The position numbers were made by a program, and so were the translations under genes. From JAIYCX01 sp964353175 (lineage in GTDB: Bacteria > Bdellovibrionota_C > UBA2361 > SZUA-149 > DAOLCO01): DNA of 64,000 nucleotides. Position 1 is the first letter of the stretch; every line of letters starts with the position of its first letter. The notes beneath the pieces were generated by a model. The model worked only from the letters and a program-made list of their open reading frames with translations. It searched no databases and was not told where the DNA came from. The DNA lies in assembly GCA_964353175.1 (NCBI GenBank), contig CAYGUX010000001.1, positions 62,001 through 126,000 of the forward strand. Direction: 5' to 3'. This document shows positions 33,576-42,506 of this stretch, in pieces.

Positions 33576-34784
33576 ATGAATATGAGCACTACGATAAAGA
33601 AGAGTTTTCTATTTCTGATATTATTCTCACTACTTCTACCTGGAACTCAATTATTATTTGATTTCCTCCCACACACAATACTTCACGGTATCGCAGTAGA
33701 TAGAGCTTTTCCTACTTTTAGCATGAAGGCTTTTAAGGATGAAAAATTTCAAAAAAAGGCGACTAATGTTTTAATGAAAGGAAATACCCTCTGGCCTTGG
33801 ATGCTTAAATTGAACAATCAAATATTTTATTCATTATTCAATCAAATTTCTGCTTCTTCCAACGGATCTATTCTATGTGCAAAGGATGGAAGCTTTTTCC
33901 AACCAATGTATCTAACTTCATTTAATAGGGTTAAAAAATACTCTCATAAAAAACTAGGCGGTGTTCCGGCTAACGTTAAAAAACTTCAAGATATTTTGGC
34001 AGCAAAGGGAGTTCCTCTAATTGTTTTAGTTAGTCCCAATCGAATCGCACTTGAACCTGAATTAGTTCCTATTGGGAATATTGATCCGACTAGACTTAGC
34101 AGACAAAATAGTTACGATGCTTTACGGGATGAGTTTTTTAGTCGAGGAGTAAACATAGTTGACATGTTTTCCTACTTTCAAAATCAGAGTACTCCTGGGT
34201 ATATAGATATAAATGGCGAGAAAACTAAATTGCCAGTGTTTTTACCAACAGCCTCCCATTGGAACGAGGTTGCTGCCTGCTTAGCAGTCAATGAAGTAAC
34301 AACTAAAATAAACCAAGTTAAGGGTTCAAATCTTCGGCTAACTAACTGCGGCCACTTCGAACTAAGTAATCCTCCTCCAAATGCAGATTTAGATCTATTG
34401 CAAATAGCCAATCTCCTACTACCAAAAAGAAATATAGTAGCTGGGCCTAGCGTAAAGCATGAGTTAGAGCCAATAGATACTGCAAAAAGAAAGCCTAGAA
34501 TTTTGCTGATAGGCACAAGCTTCCTATTCGCCATCCAAAAGCATCTAGAAAAAAGTGGCTTGGTGGAGGAAGCTCCTCTATTTTTCTACTATAGGCAACA
34601 AAGAAATAAATCCTCTGAGCGTTTTCGCAAACTGCGAAAAAAAGATAAATATTGGGAGGAGTACATTCCAGGTTTCGACGCGATAATTTTGGAAACAAAT
34701 CAGGCATCCCTTGCAAGAGCCGGAATCGGCTTTGTTGAAAGAGCCTTAAAACATTATGAAAAGAATGCGGTAGTACAAAAATAG
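33576..34784 (+). CDS. AlgJ/AlgX-like periplasmic O-acetyltransferase (SGNH-type)
   Basis: 402 aa with an N-terminal membrane anchor (about 9-27) and a long extracytoplasmic domain. Family marks are 'GSILCAKDGSFF', 'KKLQDILAAKGVPLIVLVSPNR' (about 130-151), the catalytic-type 'LPTASHWNEVAACLAV' (His, about 217) and 'ILLIGTSFLFAI', where the usual Ser/Asp-rich 'GDSF' is 'GTSF'. AlgJ/AlgX proteins take acetyl groups from an MBOAT partner onto alginate or similar polymers; the polymer here is unknown. Its stop TAG overlaps the GTG start of the helicase gene by one base (TAGTG), so the two are translationally coupled. Confidence 0.78.
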   Translation: MNMSTTIKKSFLFLILFSLLLPGTQLLFDFLPHTILHGIAVDRAFPTFSMKAFKDEKFQKKATNVLMKGNTLWPWMLKLNNQIFYSLFNQISASSNGSILCAKDGSFFQPMYLTSFNRVKKYSHKKLGGVPANVKKLQDILAAKGVPLIVLVSPNRIALEPELVPIGNIDPTRLSRQNSYDALRDEFFSRGVNIVDMFSYFQNQSTPGYIDINGEKTKLPVFLPTASHWNEVAACLAVNEVTTKINQVKGSNLRLTNCGHFELSNPPPNADLDLLQIANLLLPKRNIVAGPSVKHELEPIDTAKRKPRILLIGTSFLFAIQKHLEKSGLVEEAPLFFYYRQQRNKSSERFRKLRKKDKYWEEYIPGFDAIILETNQASLARAGIGFVERALKHYEKNAVVQK

Positions 34785-37700
34785 TGGGCCAAAAAAAACA
34801 AATTTCTTATAAAGTTAAAAAGCACTCTAGTGTTCTCTATAGCTATTGGCTTGATAGCTTAGAGGAAAGCTTTCGAATGGAGGAAGCGGGGAGGCTTAAA
34901 GCTTCTTCATTTATAGAAATTCTAGAGTCTGATCTTTACGCCGGCAGAGTTCCTGTTGCAGTATATGAGAAGATGAATGCTTCCGCAAAAGCAAATGATC
35001 AGAAGTTCAGAGAGAAAGAATCCTACGACATTATTATAAGTCCACTTAGCATAGTCGATTCAGGAAAAGACAAACGACGAAAAAAAGTTTTTAACCCGCT
35101 CTTGATTCCTGCCTCAGTCTCTTCAAATGGAAAAATTTCTTCTGTTGGCACATTGCCCTTCATCCAAAGAGGATATCTTGATCCATCAAGCGATGACAAC
35201 CTCCCCACCATAGGAAGCTTAAAAACAGCTGAGAAATTTATTGCTAAACATGGCAATAAGCAGATTAGTGATCTTTCCTCGATTTTAAAGTTTGCTGAAG
35301 AATTTTTTAAATTTGTTACTGGTAAATCTTATGGCAAATTTGAACTTCCAGATTTTGATGTAATTCAAGAGTATCACACTGGCCCATTCTCATTTCGGCA
35401 GGGTTCAATTAATCAACTAATTACCACTCTTGATGAAGTACTTCATGGACGAAGAAAACCTAATCTTTTGGAGCTCGTAACCTCCACTAAGGCTCCAAAC
35501 CGAAAATTATATAAACGTTCTAAGTACGGATTATATACTAATTCTAAATCGCACGTAGCACAATTTTCCTCAAAACACCCTTTATCTAGAAGCCAACGCC
35601 GATCTTTAAATAGAGTTTTTGAAACATCCCAAGGAGAGATTATTCCTGTTAGTGGCCCGCCGGGAACAGGCAAAACAACTCTACTTCAGAATATCGTCGC
35701 AAATTATTGGACCAAGGCAGCCCTTGAAAACGCCAAGACTCCTCCGGTGATGGTAGTTTGTGGAGCGACCAACCAATCTGTATTAAATGTTATAAGCTCC
35801 TTTGACAGTACACAATGCGGAGTAGAGCGCTGGATTCCTGAGATTTTTAGCTACGGTACTTTTTGTTCTTCTTTTTCTAAAGCAGATGATGTTCAAATGT
35901 ATCAAACAGAGCAGCTTGATGGTAGTGGATTCTCTTCAAAAATAGAGAACCTAAACTTTCATAGAAAAGCAAAAGAAATTTACCTAAGGAATGTCTCAAG
36001 TTTTTTTAAAAAGCCTCTAAATCTGAAAAATGCAATCAAGCATCTCCATAAACAGTTAAAGTCTGAGTATGTAAATTTGAACTCTTGCTTGGCTGTCGAT
36101 TTTAGCATTTCCCTGAAAGATCTATTCCTCCCAAGTCTTTCTGCCTTAAGTGAGAATGAAGAGCGGGCGTATCTGGACCAGCTTAAACGTTACGACTGTA
36201 GTATTCGACATAAAATGTTTTCTCTAGCAACACACTACTGGGAAGCTAGATGGTTGCAGGCAGCAGAAGAATTTTTTTCAAAGGAACCCTCTCTCAGAAA
36301 ACAACGGTTTGCAACATCCAGAGATGACTGGACAAGGCGGGCGATGTTGACTCCTGTTTTTGTTTCGACCATTAGCATGGTTTGTAAGTTTTTTGGTGAC
36401 AGAGACACTAAACACATCACACCAATTGATCTTTTGTTTTTTGATGAGGCAGGGCAAATTTCTCCAGAAAAAGGAGTTGCTCCACTAGCGCTCACCAATA
36501 AAGCTGTCGTAATTGGCGACACTAAACAGTTAAGCCCTTATACATCAATCCCGGAACTAGTGGATCAGGCTAATCTAGTTAATGCCAAAATTTTAAAGAC
36601 TTATGATTATTCAAGCTTTAGGGAGATCGCCAAAAAAGGAATTACCGCTTCTTCTAGTAACCTAATGGATCTGGCCACATATTTTTGTTTAAAGGACGAT
36701 GGTCAGACCACTGGTGCTGCGCTCGAAGAACATCGTCGTTCCGTACCAGAGATTGCGCAATTTTGTAACGCCTTGGCATATCGAAACCGCTTAAAGCCTC
36801 TAAGACCACAGCCTACAGAAATTCTTTTTCCCCCATTTTGTTATTTAGATGTGAAGGGAACAAGTATGTCAATAGGATCAAGTCGAAGAAATCAGGAAGA
36901 GGCTAGAAAAATATATTCATGGTTGAAGTCCAATGCCAGGATAATCTCTAAGTTCTATCAAGGGAGGCCATTGAGTGAGCTTGTTGGATGTATTACTCCC
37001 TTTACTCAACAGGCAAATTTCTTAGAGGGAATGTTGAGGAAAGAATGGCCAGGGATGCTAATTGGGACAATACATTCCATTCAAGGAGCGGAGAGAGAGA
37101 TAGTTGTGTTCTCTCCTGCTTATGATGAAAATTTCAGTGGTGAGTATGTATATGATCGAGATAAGAGGCTTTTAAATGTTGCCGTTTCTCGGGCTAGGGA
37201 TAGTTTTATCGTTATTGGGAACAAAGAAATATTTAGAAAAGTAAACACTCCGTCTGGCTTACTTGGAGAATTTCTGTTCAGGAGAGAGGCAAATAGTTTA
37301 AGCTTGCAAGTAGGAGCATCCGATCATGTTAGAAACTTCAAAGATGGAGATCAACTTACTACCCTAGAAGATCATCAAGACTACCTTAGAAACGTTTTAC
37401 AATCGGCTCAACGTAGAGTTATTATAGCTTCACCCGGGATATCATACTTTGCCATTAAGAATGATAATTTAGACTCCCTAATTCGGGAAACAGTAGAAAG
37501 GGGGGTTCGGGTTATCGTATGCACTGACAACACCATTGACATGTTACCTAACGGTACTTTAAAACCGCAGGCAAAAGATGGAAGAGACTTATTAGTTCAA
37601 TCACTTGCAGAATTAAACATTACAGATAGAATTCACACTAAGACCCTGATAATGGATGAAGACAGAATCGTGCATGGCTCATTTAACTGGCTTTCGGCAG

Positions 37701-37828
37701 TAAGAACAAAGGGAAGTGAATTCCAAAAATTTGAAACAACAGGTGTCCATATTGGAGAACATGCAAAGGAAGGACTAGAAAGAACTGTATCTGGACTAGA
37801 GATACGGGCTAAAAGTGTGTGGCGATAG
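34784..37828 (+). CDS. SF1 helicase fused to a C-terminal phospholipase D-like (HKD) nuclease domain
   Basis: 1014 aa. About 280 residues of unrecognised sequence lead into an SF1 (Upf1/Dna2-like) helicase: Walker A GPPGTGKT (291-298), motif II DEAGQ (554-558), motif III GDTKQLSP (578-585), motif V GTIHSIQGAE (761-770) and motif VI NVAVSRARDS (798-807), with a large helical insertion (about 360-500). Residues about 865-1005 form a PLD domain with one HKD motif 'HTKTLIMDED' (about 951-960) and 'VHGSFNWLS'; a single HKD usually means dimerisation. Helicase-PLD fusions suggest nucleic-acid processing or phage defence. It starts at a GTG one base into the acyltransferase-partner stop codon and ends 34 bases before an assembly gap. 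Confidence 0.85.
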   Translation: MGQKKQISYKVKKHSSVLYSYWLDSLEESFRMEEAGRLKASSFIEILESDLYAGRVPVAVYEKMNASAKANDQKFREKESYDIIISPLSIVDSGKDKRRKKVFNPLLIPASVSSNGKISSVGTLPFIQRGYLDPSSDDNLPTIGSLKTAEKFIAKHGNKQISDLSSILKFAEEFFKFVTGKSYGKFELPDFDVIQEYHTGPFSFRQGSINQLITTLDEVLHGRRKPNLLELVTSTKAPNRKLYKRSKYGLYTNSKSHVAQFSSKHPLSRSQRRSLNRVFETSQGEIIPVSGPPGTGKTTLLQNIVANYWTKAALENAKTPPVMVVCGATNQSVLNVISSFDSTQCGVERWIPEIFSYGTFCSSFSKADDVQMYQTEQLDGSGFSSKIENLNFHRKAKEIYLRNVSSFFKKPLNLKNAIKHLHKQLKSEYVNLNSCLAVDFSISLKDLFLPSLSALSENEERAYLDQLKRYDCSIRHKMFSLATHYWEARWLQAAEEFFSKEPSLRKQRFATSRDDWTRRAMLTPVFVSTISMVCKFFGDRDTKHITPIDLLFFDEAGQISPEKGVAPLALTNKAVVIGDTKQLSPYTSIPELVDQANLVNAKILKTYDYSSFREIAKKGITASSSNLMDLATYFCLKDDGQTTGAALEEHRRSVPEIAQFCNALAYRNRLKPLRPQPTEILFPPFCYLDVKGTSMSIGSSRRNQEEARKIYSWLKSNARIISKFYQGRPLSELVGCITPFTQQANFLEGMLRKEWPGMLIGTIHSIQGAEREIVVFSPAYDENFSGEYVYDRDKRLLNVAVSRARDSFIVIGNKEIFRKVNTPSGLLGEFLFRREANSLSLQVGASDHVRNFKDGDQLTTLEDHQDYLRNVLQSAQRRVIIASPGISYFAIKNDNLDSLIRETVERGVRVIVCTDNTIDMLPNGTLKPQAKDGRDLLVQSLAELNITDRIHTKTLIMDEDRIVHGSFNWLSAVRTKGSEFQKFETTGVHIGEHAKEGLERTVSGLEIRAKSVWR

Positions 37829-37862
37829 CCTGAGAGAAGAAGGTTCTAATAAAGGCCTAAGC

Positions 37863-37872
37863 NNNNNNNNNN
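37863..37872. other. assembly gap (10 Ns)
   Basis: Exactly ten Ns join two contigs 34 bases after the helicase-PLD stop. The true distance and the content of the missing DNA are unknown, so linkage between the helicase operon and the gat genes rests on scaffolding only. A gap at this place often reflects a repeat. Confidence 0.98.
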
Positions 37873-37912
37873 ACTTTGACCGACAGGAAATTCATTAATA
37901 TTTATATATTAA

Positions 37913-37945
37913 GAAAGCCCCCGCAGATGTGCACGAAGGGCTTTC
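37913..37945 (-). terminator. terminator-like hairpin after the gene remnant
   Basis: GAAAGCCC (37913-37920) pairs with GGGCTTTC (37938-37945). On the minus strand the stem follows the remnant frame's stop codon by about 11 bases and is followed by TTAATAT, a weak T-rich tail. This supports the view that the frame belonged to a real minus-strand gene. Confidence 0.5.
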
Positions 37946-37956
37946 CAGACATTGGA

Positions 37957-38154
37957 TCAAGCAAAAAAACTTCGATAGTTAGACACGGTTTTGAGCAATT
38001 CAGCATCGCTATATTTACGCCGTTGAATCTCTCGCCACCCTGTATCCGGGAATTTGCCATCACCATCTGTCGCACATGGGCAAGCACGTCTCACCCAAGT
38101 ATAATAGCTTCTTACATCCTCCGAATTATTGGGATTGACCCTAGAGTAAGGAAA
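37957..38154 (-). pseudogene. C-terminal remnant of an unidentified protein
   Basis: A minus-strand frame runs from after a TAG (38155-38157) to a TGA at 37957-37959. It encodes about 65 codons with protein-like content ('NNSEDVRSYYTWVRRACP', 'DGKFPDTGWREIQRRKYSDA', 'ELLKTVSNYRSFFA'). It has no ATG, GTG or TTG start near its beginning, and a terminator hairpin follows it. Arg/Tyr/Trp-rich composition and the missing 5' end suggest the tail of a decayed or scaffold-truncated gene. I do not recognise the family. The overlapping plus-strand frame looks less protein-like. Confidence 0.4.
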
Positions 38155-38238
38155 CTATACCGCAGAAACTTCTACCCTTGACCAATTTAAATAGACTTAC
38201 TTTGTATCTAACTGAAGTGTTTTGGTCAAGATTTCAAA

Positions 38239-38448
38239 CTAAATCTTAAACTCCGCCCAATCTCTCTCCTCCAAATTCTCCCAACGCTTTTTCAATTTCT
38301 CCTGAACCCAATCAAGCTTAAGCATCTCTAAGGCTTCTAAATGCATACTTAAGACACTAGCCTTACTAACTACCGCTTTATCCATTTCAGCCTTTTGCTC
38401 TGCTGTAAGAGAATAGGCATCGAAATTTGGCCAGGAAACTTTTGTCAT
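38239..38448 (-). CDS. small protein of unknown function downstream of gatB
   Basis: 69 aa, hydrophilic and helical, starting MTKVSWPNFDAYSLTAEQKAEMDKA; the second half is rich in Leu, Glu, Lys and Trp and may form an amphipathic helix. A GTG one codon earlier is also possible; the ATG is preferred because AGGG lies seven bases upstream. It starts within 4 bases of the gatB stop and is the last gene of the gatC-gatA-gatB unit, so it may act with the amidotransferase or simply share its transcript. No family is recognised. Confidence 0.65.
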   Translation of the reverse strand: MTKVSWPNFDAYSLTAEQKAEMDKAVVSKASVLSMHLEALEMLKLDWVQEKLKKRWENLEERDWAEFKI

Positions 38449-38452
38449 CACA

Positions 38453-39883
38453 CTACCCTAATTTCTTCTTAATCAACTCACTTACCATTCCCGGGTTCGC
38501 CTTACCCTCTGTGTCTTTCATCACTTGACCTACAAAATATCCGAACATCTTATCTTTTCCAGCTTTAAAATCAGCTACCTGGCTAGGAGACCTTGCTAAG
38601 ACTGCATCAACAACAGTTTCTATTAATGCTGGATCAGATATTTGTTTTAATCCTTTTTTCTCCACTATAGAATCTGCTGAGGCGCTGGTTTCAAACATTT
38701 CATCAAAAATAGTTTTTGCTATTTTACCTGAAATCACGCCTTCATCAATTAATTGGACCAAACCAGCTACATTTTCTGGACTGATTGGAGATTCTAAAAG
38801 AGAAACGCCTTCTTTATTTAAACGCCCGAACAACTCAGTTGTAATCCAATTAGCAATAGACTGAGTATTATCATGTGCCGCCATTGCATGATCGAAAAAC
38901 TCCGCTGTAAATTTTTCCTCTGTCAGCAACTCAGCCATTGCAGGCTCTAAATTGTAGGATTTTATAAATCTATCGTAGGTCGCTTGCGGAAGTTCGACTA
39001 ACGTTGATCTAATAGTCTGAATCCACTCATTATCAACGACGAGAGGTAATAAATCTGGGTCTGGGAAATAACGATAATCAGCTGCCTGCTCCTTACTCCT
39101 CATCGTTCTAGTTGTACCTTTCTGCTCGTCATAGAGACGTGTTTCCTGGGCTATCTTCTCCCCGCTCTCCAGAATTGCAGTTTGTCGTAAAATCTCATGT
39201 TCAATTGCTCTCTCTACAAATCTAAAAGAATTTAAATTCTTAATCTCTACCTTAGTTCCAAACTCCTCTTGTCCCTTGGGTCGCATAGAAATATTAGCAT
39301 CACATCTCATGCTGCCATCTTCCATATTACCATCACAGACTTCTACATATCTTAGAATTTGACGAAGTTGCCTAAGAAATGCACCCGCCTCCTCGGAACT
39401 CCTAATGTCCGGCTCAGAAACTATCTCAACCAAAGGGACACCCGCTCGGTTTAAATCAACATAGGAAACACCATCTGATTCTCCATGGATATTTTTACCT
39501 GCATCTTCTTCCAAGTGGATTCTTGTAATTCCGATCCTCTTAATGGTATCGCCTACTCGAACGTCTAAATGTCCCGCCTGACATATAGGCAAATCATACT
39601 GAGATATTTGATACCCCTTAGGTAGATCGGGATAGAAATAGTGTTTCCTTGAAAAGACACTTTCCTTTTGTATTCCGCAGTTAGTCGCCAAACCTAACTT
39701 AATCGCAAAATCAACTACTCGTCTATTTAATACAGGTAAACATCCTGGCAAACCTAAAGTGACCGGATCTATTAACGTATTAGGAGGCTTACCACTTGTG
39801 GTTGCAGAGCGTGCAAATATCTTACTATCAGTTACCAACTGAGCATGAACCTCTAAACCAATTACTACTTCAAATTCTGCCAT
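38453..39883 (-). CDS. gatB: aspartyl/glutamyl-tRNA(Asn/Gln) amidotransferase subunit B
   Basis: Binds the misacylated tRNA and phosphorylates it with ATP so that ammonia from GatA can amidate it. 476 aa. Markers are 'FEVVIGLEVHAQLVTDSKIF' (about 3-22), 'LPGCLPVLNRRVVDFAIKLG', the GatB signature 'KHYFYPDLPKGYQISQYDLP' (about 84-103) and 'MRCDANISMRPKG'. The C-terminal YqeY-like tail domain (about 335-474, 'VGQVMKDTEGKANPGMVSEL') is present. GatA lies 10 bases upstream. The complex supplies Gln-tRNA or Asn-tRNA, implying a missing cognate synthetase. Confidence 0.97.
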   Translation of the reverse strand: MAEFEVVIGLEVHAQLVTDSKIFARSATTSGKPPNTLIDPVTLGLPGCLPVLNRRVVDFAIKLGLATNCGIQKESVFSRKHYFYPDLPKGYQISQYDLPICQAGHLDVRVGDTIKRIGITRIHLEEDAGKNIHGESDGVSYVDLNRAGVPLVEIVSEPDIRSSEEAGAFLRQLRQILRYVEVCDGNMEDGSMRCDANISMRPKGQEEFGTKVEIKNLNSFRFVERAIEHEILRQTAILESGEKIAQETRLYDEQKGTTRTMRSKEQAADYRYFPDPDLLPLVVDNEWIQTIRSTLVELPQATYDRFIKSYNLEPAMAELLTEEKFTAEFFDHAMAAHDNTQSIANWITTELFGRLNKEGVSLLESPISPENVAGLVQLIDEGVISGKIAKTIFDEMFETSASADSIVEKKGLKQISDPALIETVVDAVLARSPSQVADFKAGKDKMFGYFVGQVMKDTEGKANPGMVSELIKKKLG

Positions 39884-39893
39884 GTTATCTCTT

Positions 39894-41390
39894 TTACTTT
39901 AATTCGCCGCTAGTATTAGTTAAAATTGGAAATCCAAACTCTCTTTCAAAAACGCTACTTACACCAAGAATCTTAGACTCCGAAAAAAATGGGCCTACTA
40001 ACTGCATCCCAATTGGTAGCTTTTCAGTAGATAGTGCTGTTGGAATGCTGATCCCTGGAAGTCCTGCCAAATTAATCGGCACCGTAAAGATATCTGCTAA
40101 GTACATAGATAGAGGAGAAGCATTAGACTTCTCTCCAATCTTAAATGCTACAGAAGGAGTTACAGGCGTTAGAATTAAATCACATAAATTAGTAAATGCG
40201 GTTCTATAGTCATTGATTATCAATGTTCTAATTTGCTGCGCTTTTTTATAGTAGGCATCATAGTAGCCGGATGAAAGCACAAATGATCCAATCATGATTC
40301 TTCTCTGTACTTCAGAACCAAACCCTTCTGCTCTTGTCTTCTCATAAAGTTCTTCTAAAGAATTAAATTCTTTTGCTCTATGCCCATACCTAATCCCATC
40401 AAACCTTGCCAAATTAGAACTAGCTTCGGCTGGTGCAGTAATATAATAAGCGGCTAAGGAATATTCCGCATGTGGAAGTGCAACTTCCACTAACTCAGCA
40501 CCCAACTTTTCTAACTTGTCTTTAGTTGCTAGGAATGCCTGAAATACCTCTGGATCAATCCCCTCTTCTACTATTTCCTTAGGAATTCCAATCTTTAATC
40601 CTTTTAAATCCTTATCTGCCCAACCTAAAAGCTCCTCCCTATACTTAGGGACCTCTATATTCATGGAAGTCGAATCTCTCTTATCAATCCCTGAAATAAT
40701 CTCCATGGACAATGCGAGATCTGATACGGTTCTAGCAAATGGTCCAATTTGATCCAAAGAAGATGCAAAGGCTACGGCCCCATATCTACTTACTCGACCA
40801 TAAGTAGGTTTTAAGCCGTAAACGCCAGTGAAAGCTGCTGGTTGTCTAATTGATCCTCCAGTATCTGTTCCTAAAGAGATTGGACTCTGACCTGCTGAAA
40901 CTGCGATTGCGGAACCCCCACTTGATCCACCTGGAACCCTAGAAGTATCCCAAGGATTCTTAGCTGGACCAAAGTATGAATACTCATTGGATGAACCCAT
41001 CGCAAATTCATCTTGGTTTGTTTTACCAACTATAATTGCTCCACTTTCCTTAAGCTTTCTAACTGCTGTGCAATCATAGGGCGGAATAAAATCTGCGAGC
41101 ATCCTCGAACCACAGGTAGTACGAATACCATCCGTAACCAATTGATCTTTAATCGCAACTGGTATCCCAGTTAGAACTGGTGAATCCTTACCCTTTTCTT
41201 TTATGACCTTATCAGCTTCCACTGCTTTCTTTCTTGCTGATTCATCAGAAATAGTAATAAAAGAATTTAGGTTCTCGTTAGTTTTATTTATGCGCTCTAT
41301 GTGAGTATCTATTAATTCGACCGCGGAAAACCTACCCTCAATTAGGCCATCTCTCATCTCAGAGGCGCTTAAACTTGTTAAACTAGACAT
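39894..41390 (-). CDS. gatA: aspartyl/glutamyl-tRNA(Asn/Gln) amidotransferase subunit A
   Basis: The amidase that frees ammonia from glutamine. 498 aa. The Ser-cisSer-Lys triad is visible as Lys in 'PVAIKDQLV' (about 78-86) and the amidase signature 'VPGGSSGGSAIAVSAGQSPI' (about 151-170), with 'SLGTDTGGSIRQPAAFTG' next. Length and C-terminus ('NLAGLPGISIPTALS') are normal. It sits between gatC (25 bases upstream) and gatB (10 bases downstream), the standard order. Confidence 0.97.
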   Translation of the reverse strand: MSSLTSLSASEMRDGLIEGRFSAVELIDTHIERINKTNENLNSFITISDESARKKAVEADKVIKEKGKDSPVLTGIPVAIKDQLVTDGIRTTCGSRMLADFIPPYDCTAVRKLKESGAIIVGKTNQDEFAMGSSNEYSYFGPAKNPWDTSRVPGGSSGGSAIAVSAGQSPISLGTDTGGSIRQPAAFTGVYGLKPTYGRVSRYGAVAFASSLDQIGPFARTVSDLALSMEIISGIDKRDSTSMNIEVPKYREELLGWADKDLKGLKIGIPKEIVEEGIDPEVFQAFLATKDKLEKLGAELVEVALPHAEYSLAAYYITAPAEASSNLARFDGIRYGHRAKEFNSLEELYEKTRAEGFGSEVQRRIMIGSFVLSSGYYDAYYKKAQQIRTLIINDYRTAFTNLCDLILTPVTPSVAFKIGEKSNASPLSMYLADIFTVPINLAGLPGISIPTALSTEKLPIGMQLVGPFFSESKILGVSSVFEREFGFPILTNTSGELK

Positions 41391-41415
41391 CTTCTACTTC
41401 CTTTAAAACTTATTT

Positions 41416-41715
41416 TTATGAATTTCCAGATTTGATTATTGAAGGAACTCGAAAAAATCCTCCAGAAAAATCCGAGGCGTTTTGTTTAATGGCATCCTGG
41501 CTAAAGGAGCTCTCTAAAACATCCTCTCTATAGGAATTATTAATGCCGTGCACATGATAGGTAGGCAAGACCCCCCTTGTAGGAATCTTAGAAAGTCCGT
41601 CAACATACTCCAATATAACATTCAACTGAGACTTTACTGTTTCAACATTCTCATCCTCTAGATGGATAGAAGATAGTTTAGCTACGTGTTTTACATCTTT
41701 ATCTGAAAGGCTCAC
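41416..41715 (-). CDS. gatC: aspartyl/glutamyl-tRNA(Asn/Gln) amidotransferase subunit C
   Basis: Small subunit that wraps around GatA and stabilises GatAB. 99 aa, the family size. Typical sequence: 'MSLSDKDVKHVAKLSSIHLEDE' at the start, 'LNVILEYVDGLSKIPTRGV' (about 31-49), 'REDVLESSFSQDAIKQNA' and the ending 'GFFRVPSII'. First gene of the gatC-gatA-gatB unit; divergent rnhB begins about 100 bases upstream. Confidence 0.95.
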   Translation of the reverse strand: MSLSDKDVKHVAKLSSIHLEDENVETVKSQLNVILEYVDGLSKIPTRGVLPTYHVHGINNSYREDVLESSFSQDAIKQNASDFSGGFFRVPSIIKSGNS

Positions 41716-41817
41716 TGGGCTCCCCTTTAATAATCACAATAATATAAGTGGACTTTTAATCTGCCTTTTAATATCCTTCTTTTAGAAAAAATTCAAAGTA
41801 GGGTCTCTGTAACTGGC

Positions 41818-42429
41818 ATGAGAAAAAAGCTATTTATCTGCGGTATTGATGAGGCCGGCCGTGGTCCTCTTGCAGGCCCCTTGTCCGTTGGTGGTGCTAT
41901 TTTCTACGCAGATCAAATGATTTCTGGGATAAACGACTCTAAAAAGCTCACCGAAAAGAAGAGAGAAGCTCTATTTGAAGAAATCAAGACTAAAGCACTC
42001 GCATATTCTAATGTCCTGGTAGAGACTAAAGATATTGACCAGATAAACATTCTTCAAGCAACTAAACTCGGAATGAGGCTTGTAGCTGAAGATATTATTT
42101 CTAAAATCAATCTAAAATTCCCTGACACTCATAACCTTGTCCACTTTCTAGTGGATGGAAATCAGAAATTCTGCACCAATCAATCTCAAGATCCGATAAT
42201 CAAAGGAGATGGACTAGTGAAGGTAATTGGTTGTGCTTCTATTCTTGCAAAAGTAAGTCGAGACAGAATCATGATGAGACTAGGGAAAGAACATCCTGAA
42301 TACGGTTTCGAGTCTCACAAAGGGTACCCGACCAAACACCACAAGCAGATGATTAAAGAACATGGCGTATTGCCATTTCACAGAAAAACCTTTGCAGGGG
42401 TTAAAGAACATTTAGCAAATCTCACCTAA
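41818..42429 (+). CDS. rnhB: ribonuclease HII
   Basis: Cuts RNA in RNA-DNA hybrids and single ribonucleotides in DNA. 203 aa. The catalytic Asp-Glu pair is in 'FICGIDEAGRGPLAGPLSVG' (about 6-25), with 'GINDSKKLTEKKREAL' and 'SILAKVSRDRIMMRLGKEHP' further on and the ending 'SHKGYPTKHHKQMIKEHG'. Complete. It is followed 77 bases later by a yraN-like gene, a frequent neighbour. Confidence 0.96.
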   Translation: MRKKLFICGIDEAGRGPLAGPLSVGGAIFYADQMISGINDSKKLTEKKREALFEEIKTKALAYSNVLVETKDIDQINILQATKLGMRLVAEDIISKINLKFPDTHNLVHFLVDGNQKFCTNQSQDPIIKGDGLVKVIGCASILAKVSRDRIMMRLGKEHPEYGFESHKGYPTKHHKQMIKEHGVLPFHRKTFAGVKEHLANLT

Positions 42430-42506
42430 AAACTATCTCCATCTAAACTTATTAGAGCTGCTCCAATGGTATCGGAGGCTAGCATATATATAGAGCATGG
42501 AGAAAA

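Larger units (their letters stand above)
37829..38238. other. 410-base gene-poor region around the gap
   Basis: Contains the helicase 3' flank, the Ns, a minus-strand terminator-like hairpin and the remnant of a protein-coding frame (both listed separately). Positions 38155-38238 show nothing further. Confidence 0.6.

Noticed and set aside
37876..38181. Plus-strand 101-codon frame after the gap
   Set aside because: The opposite strand has a more protein-like frame ending before a terminator-like stem; this frame runs through that stem.
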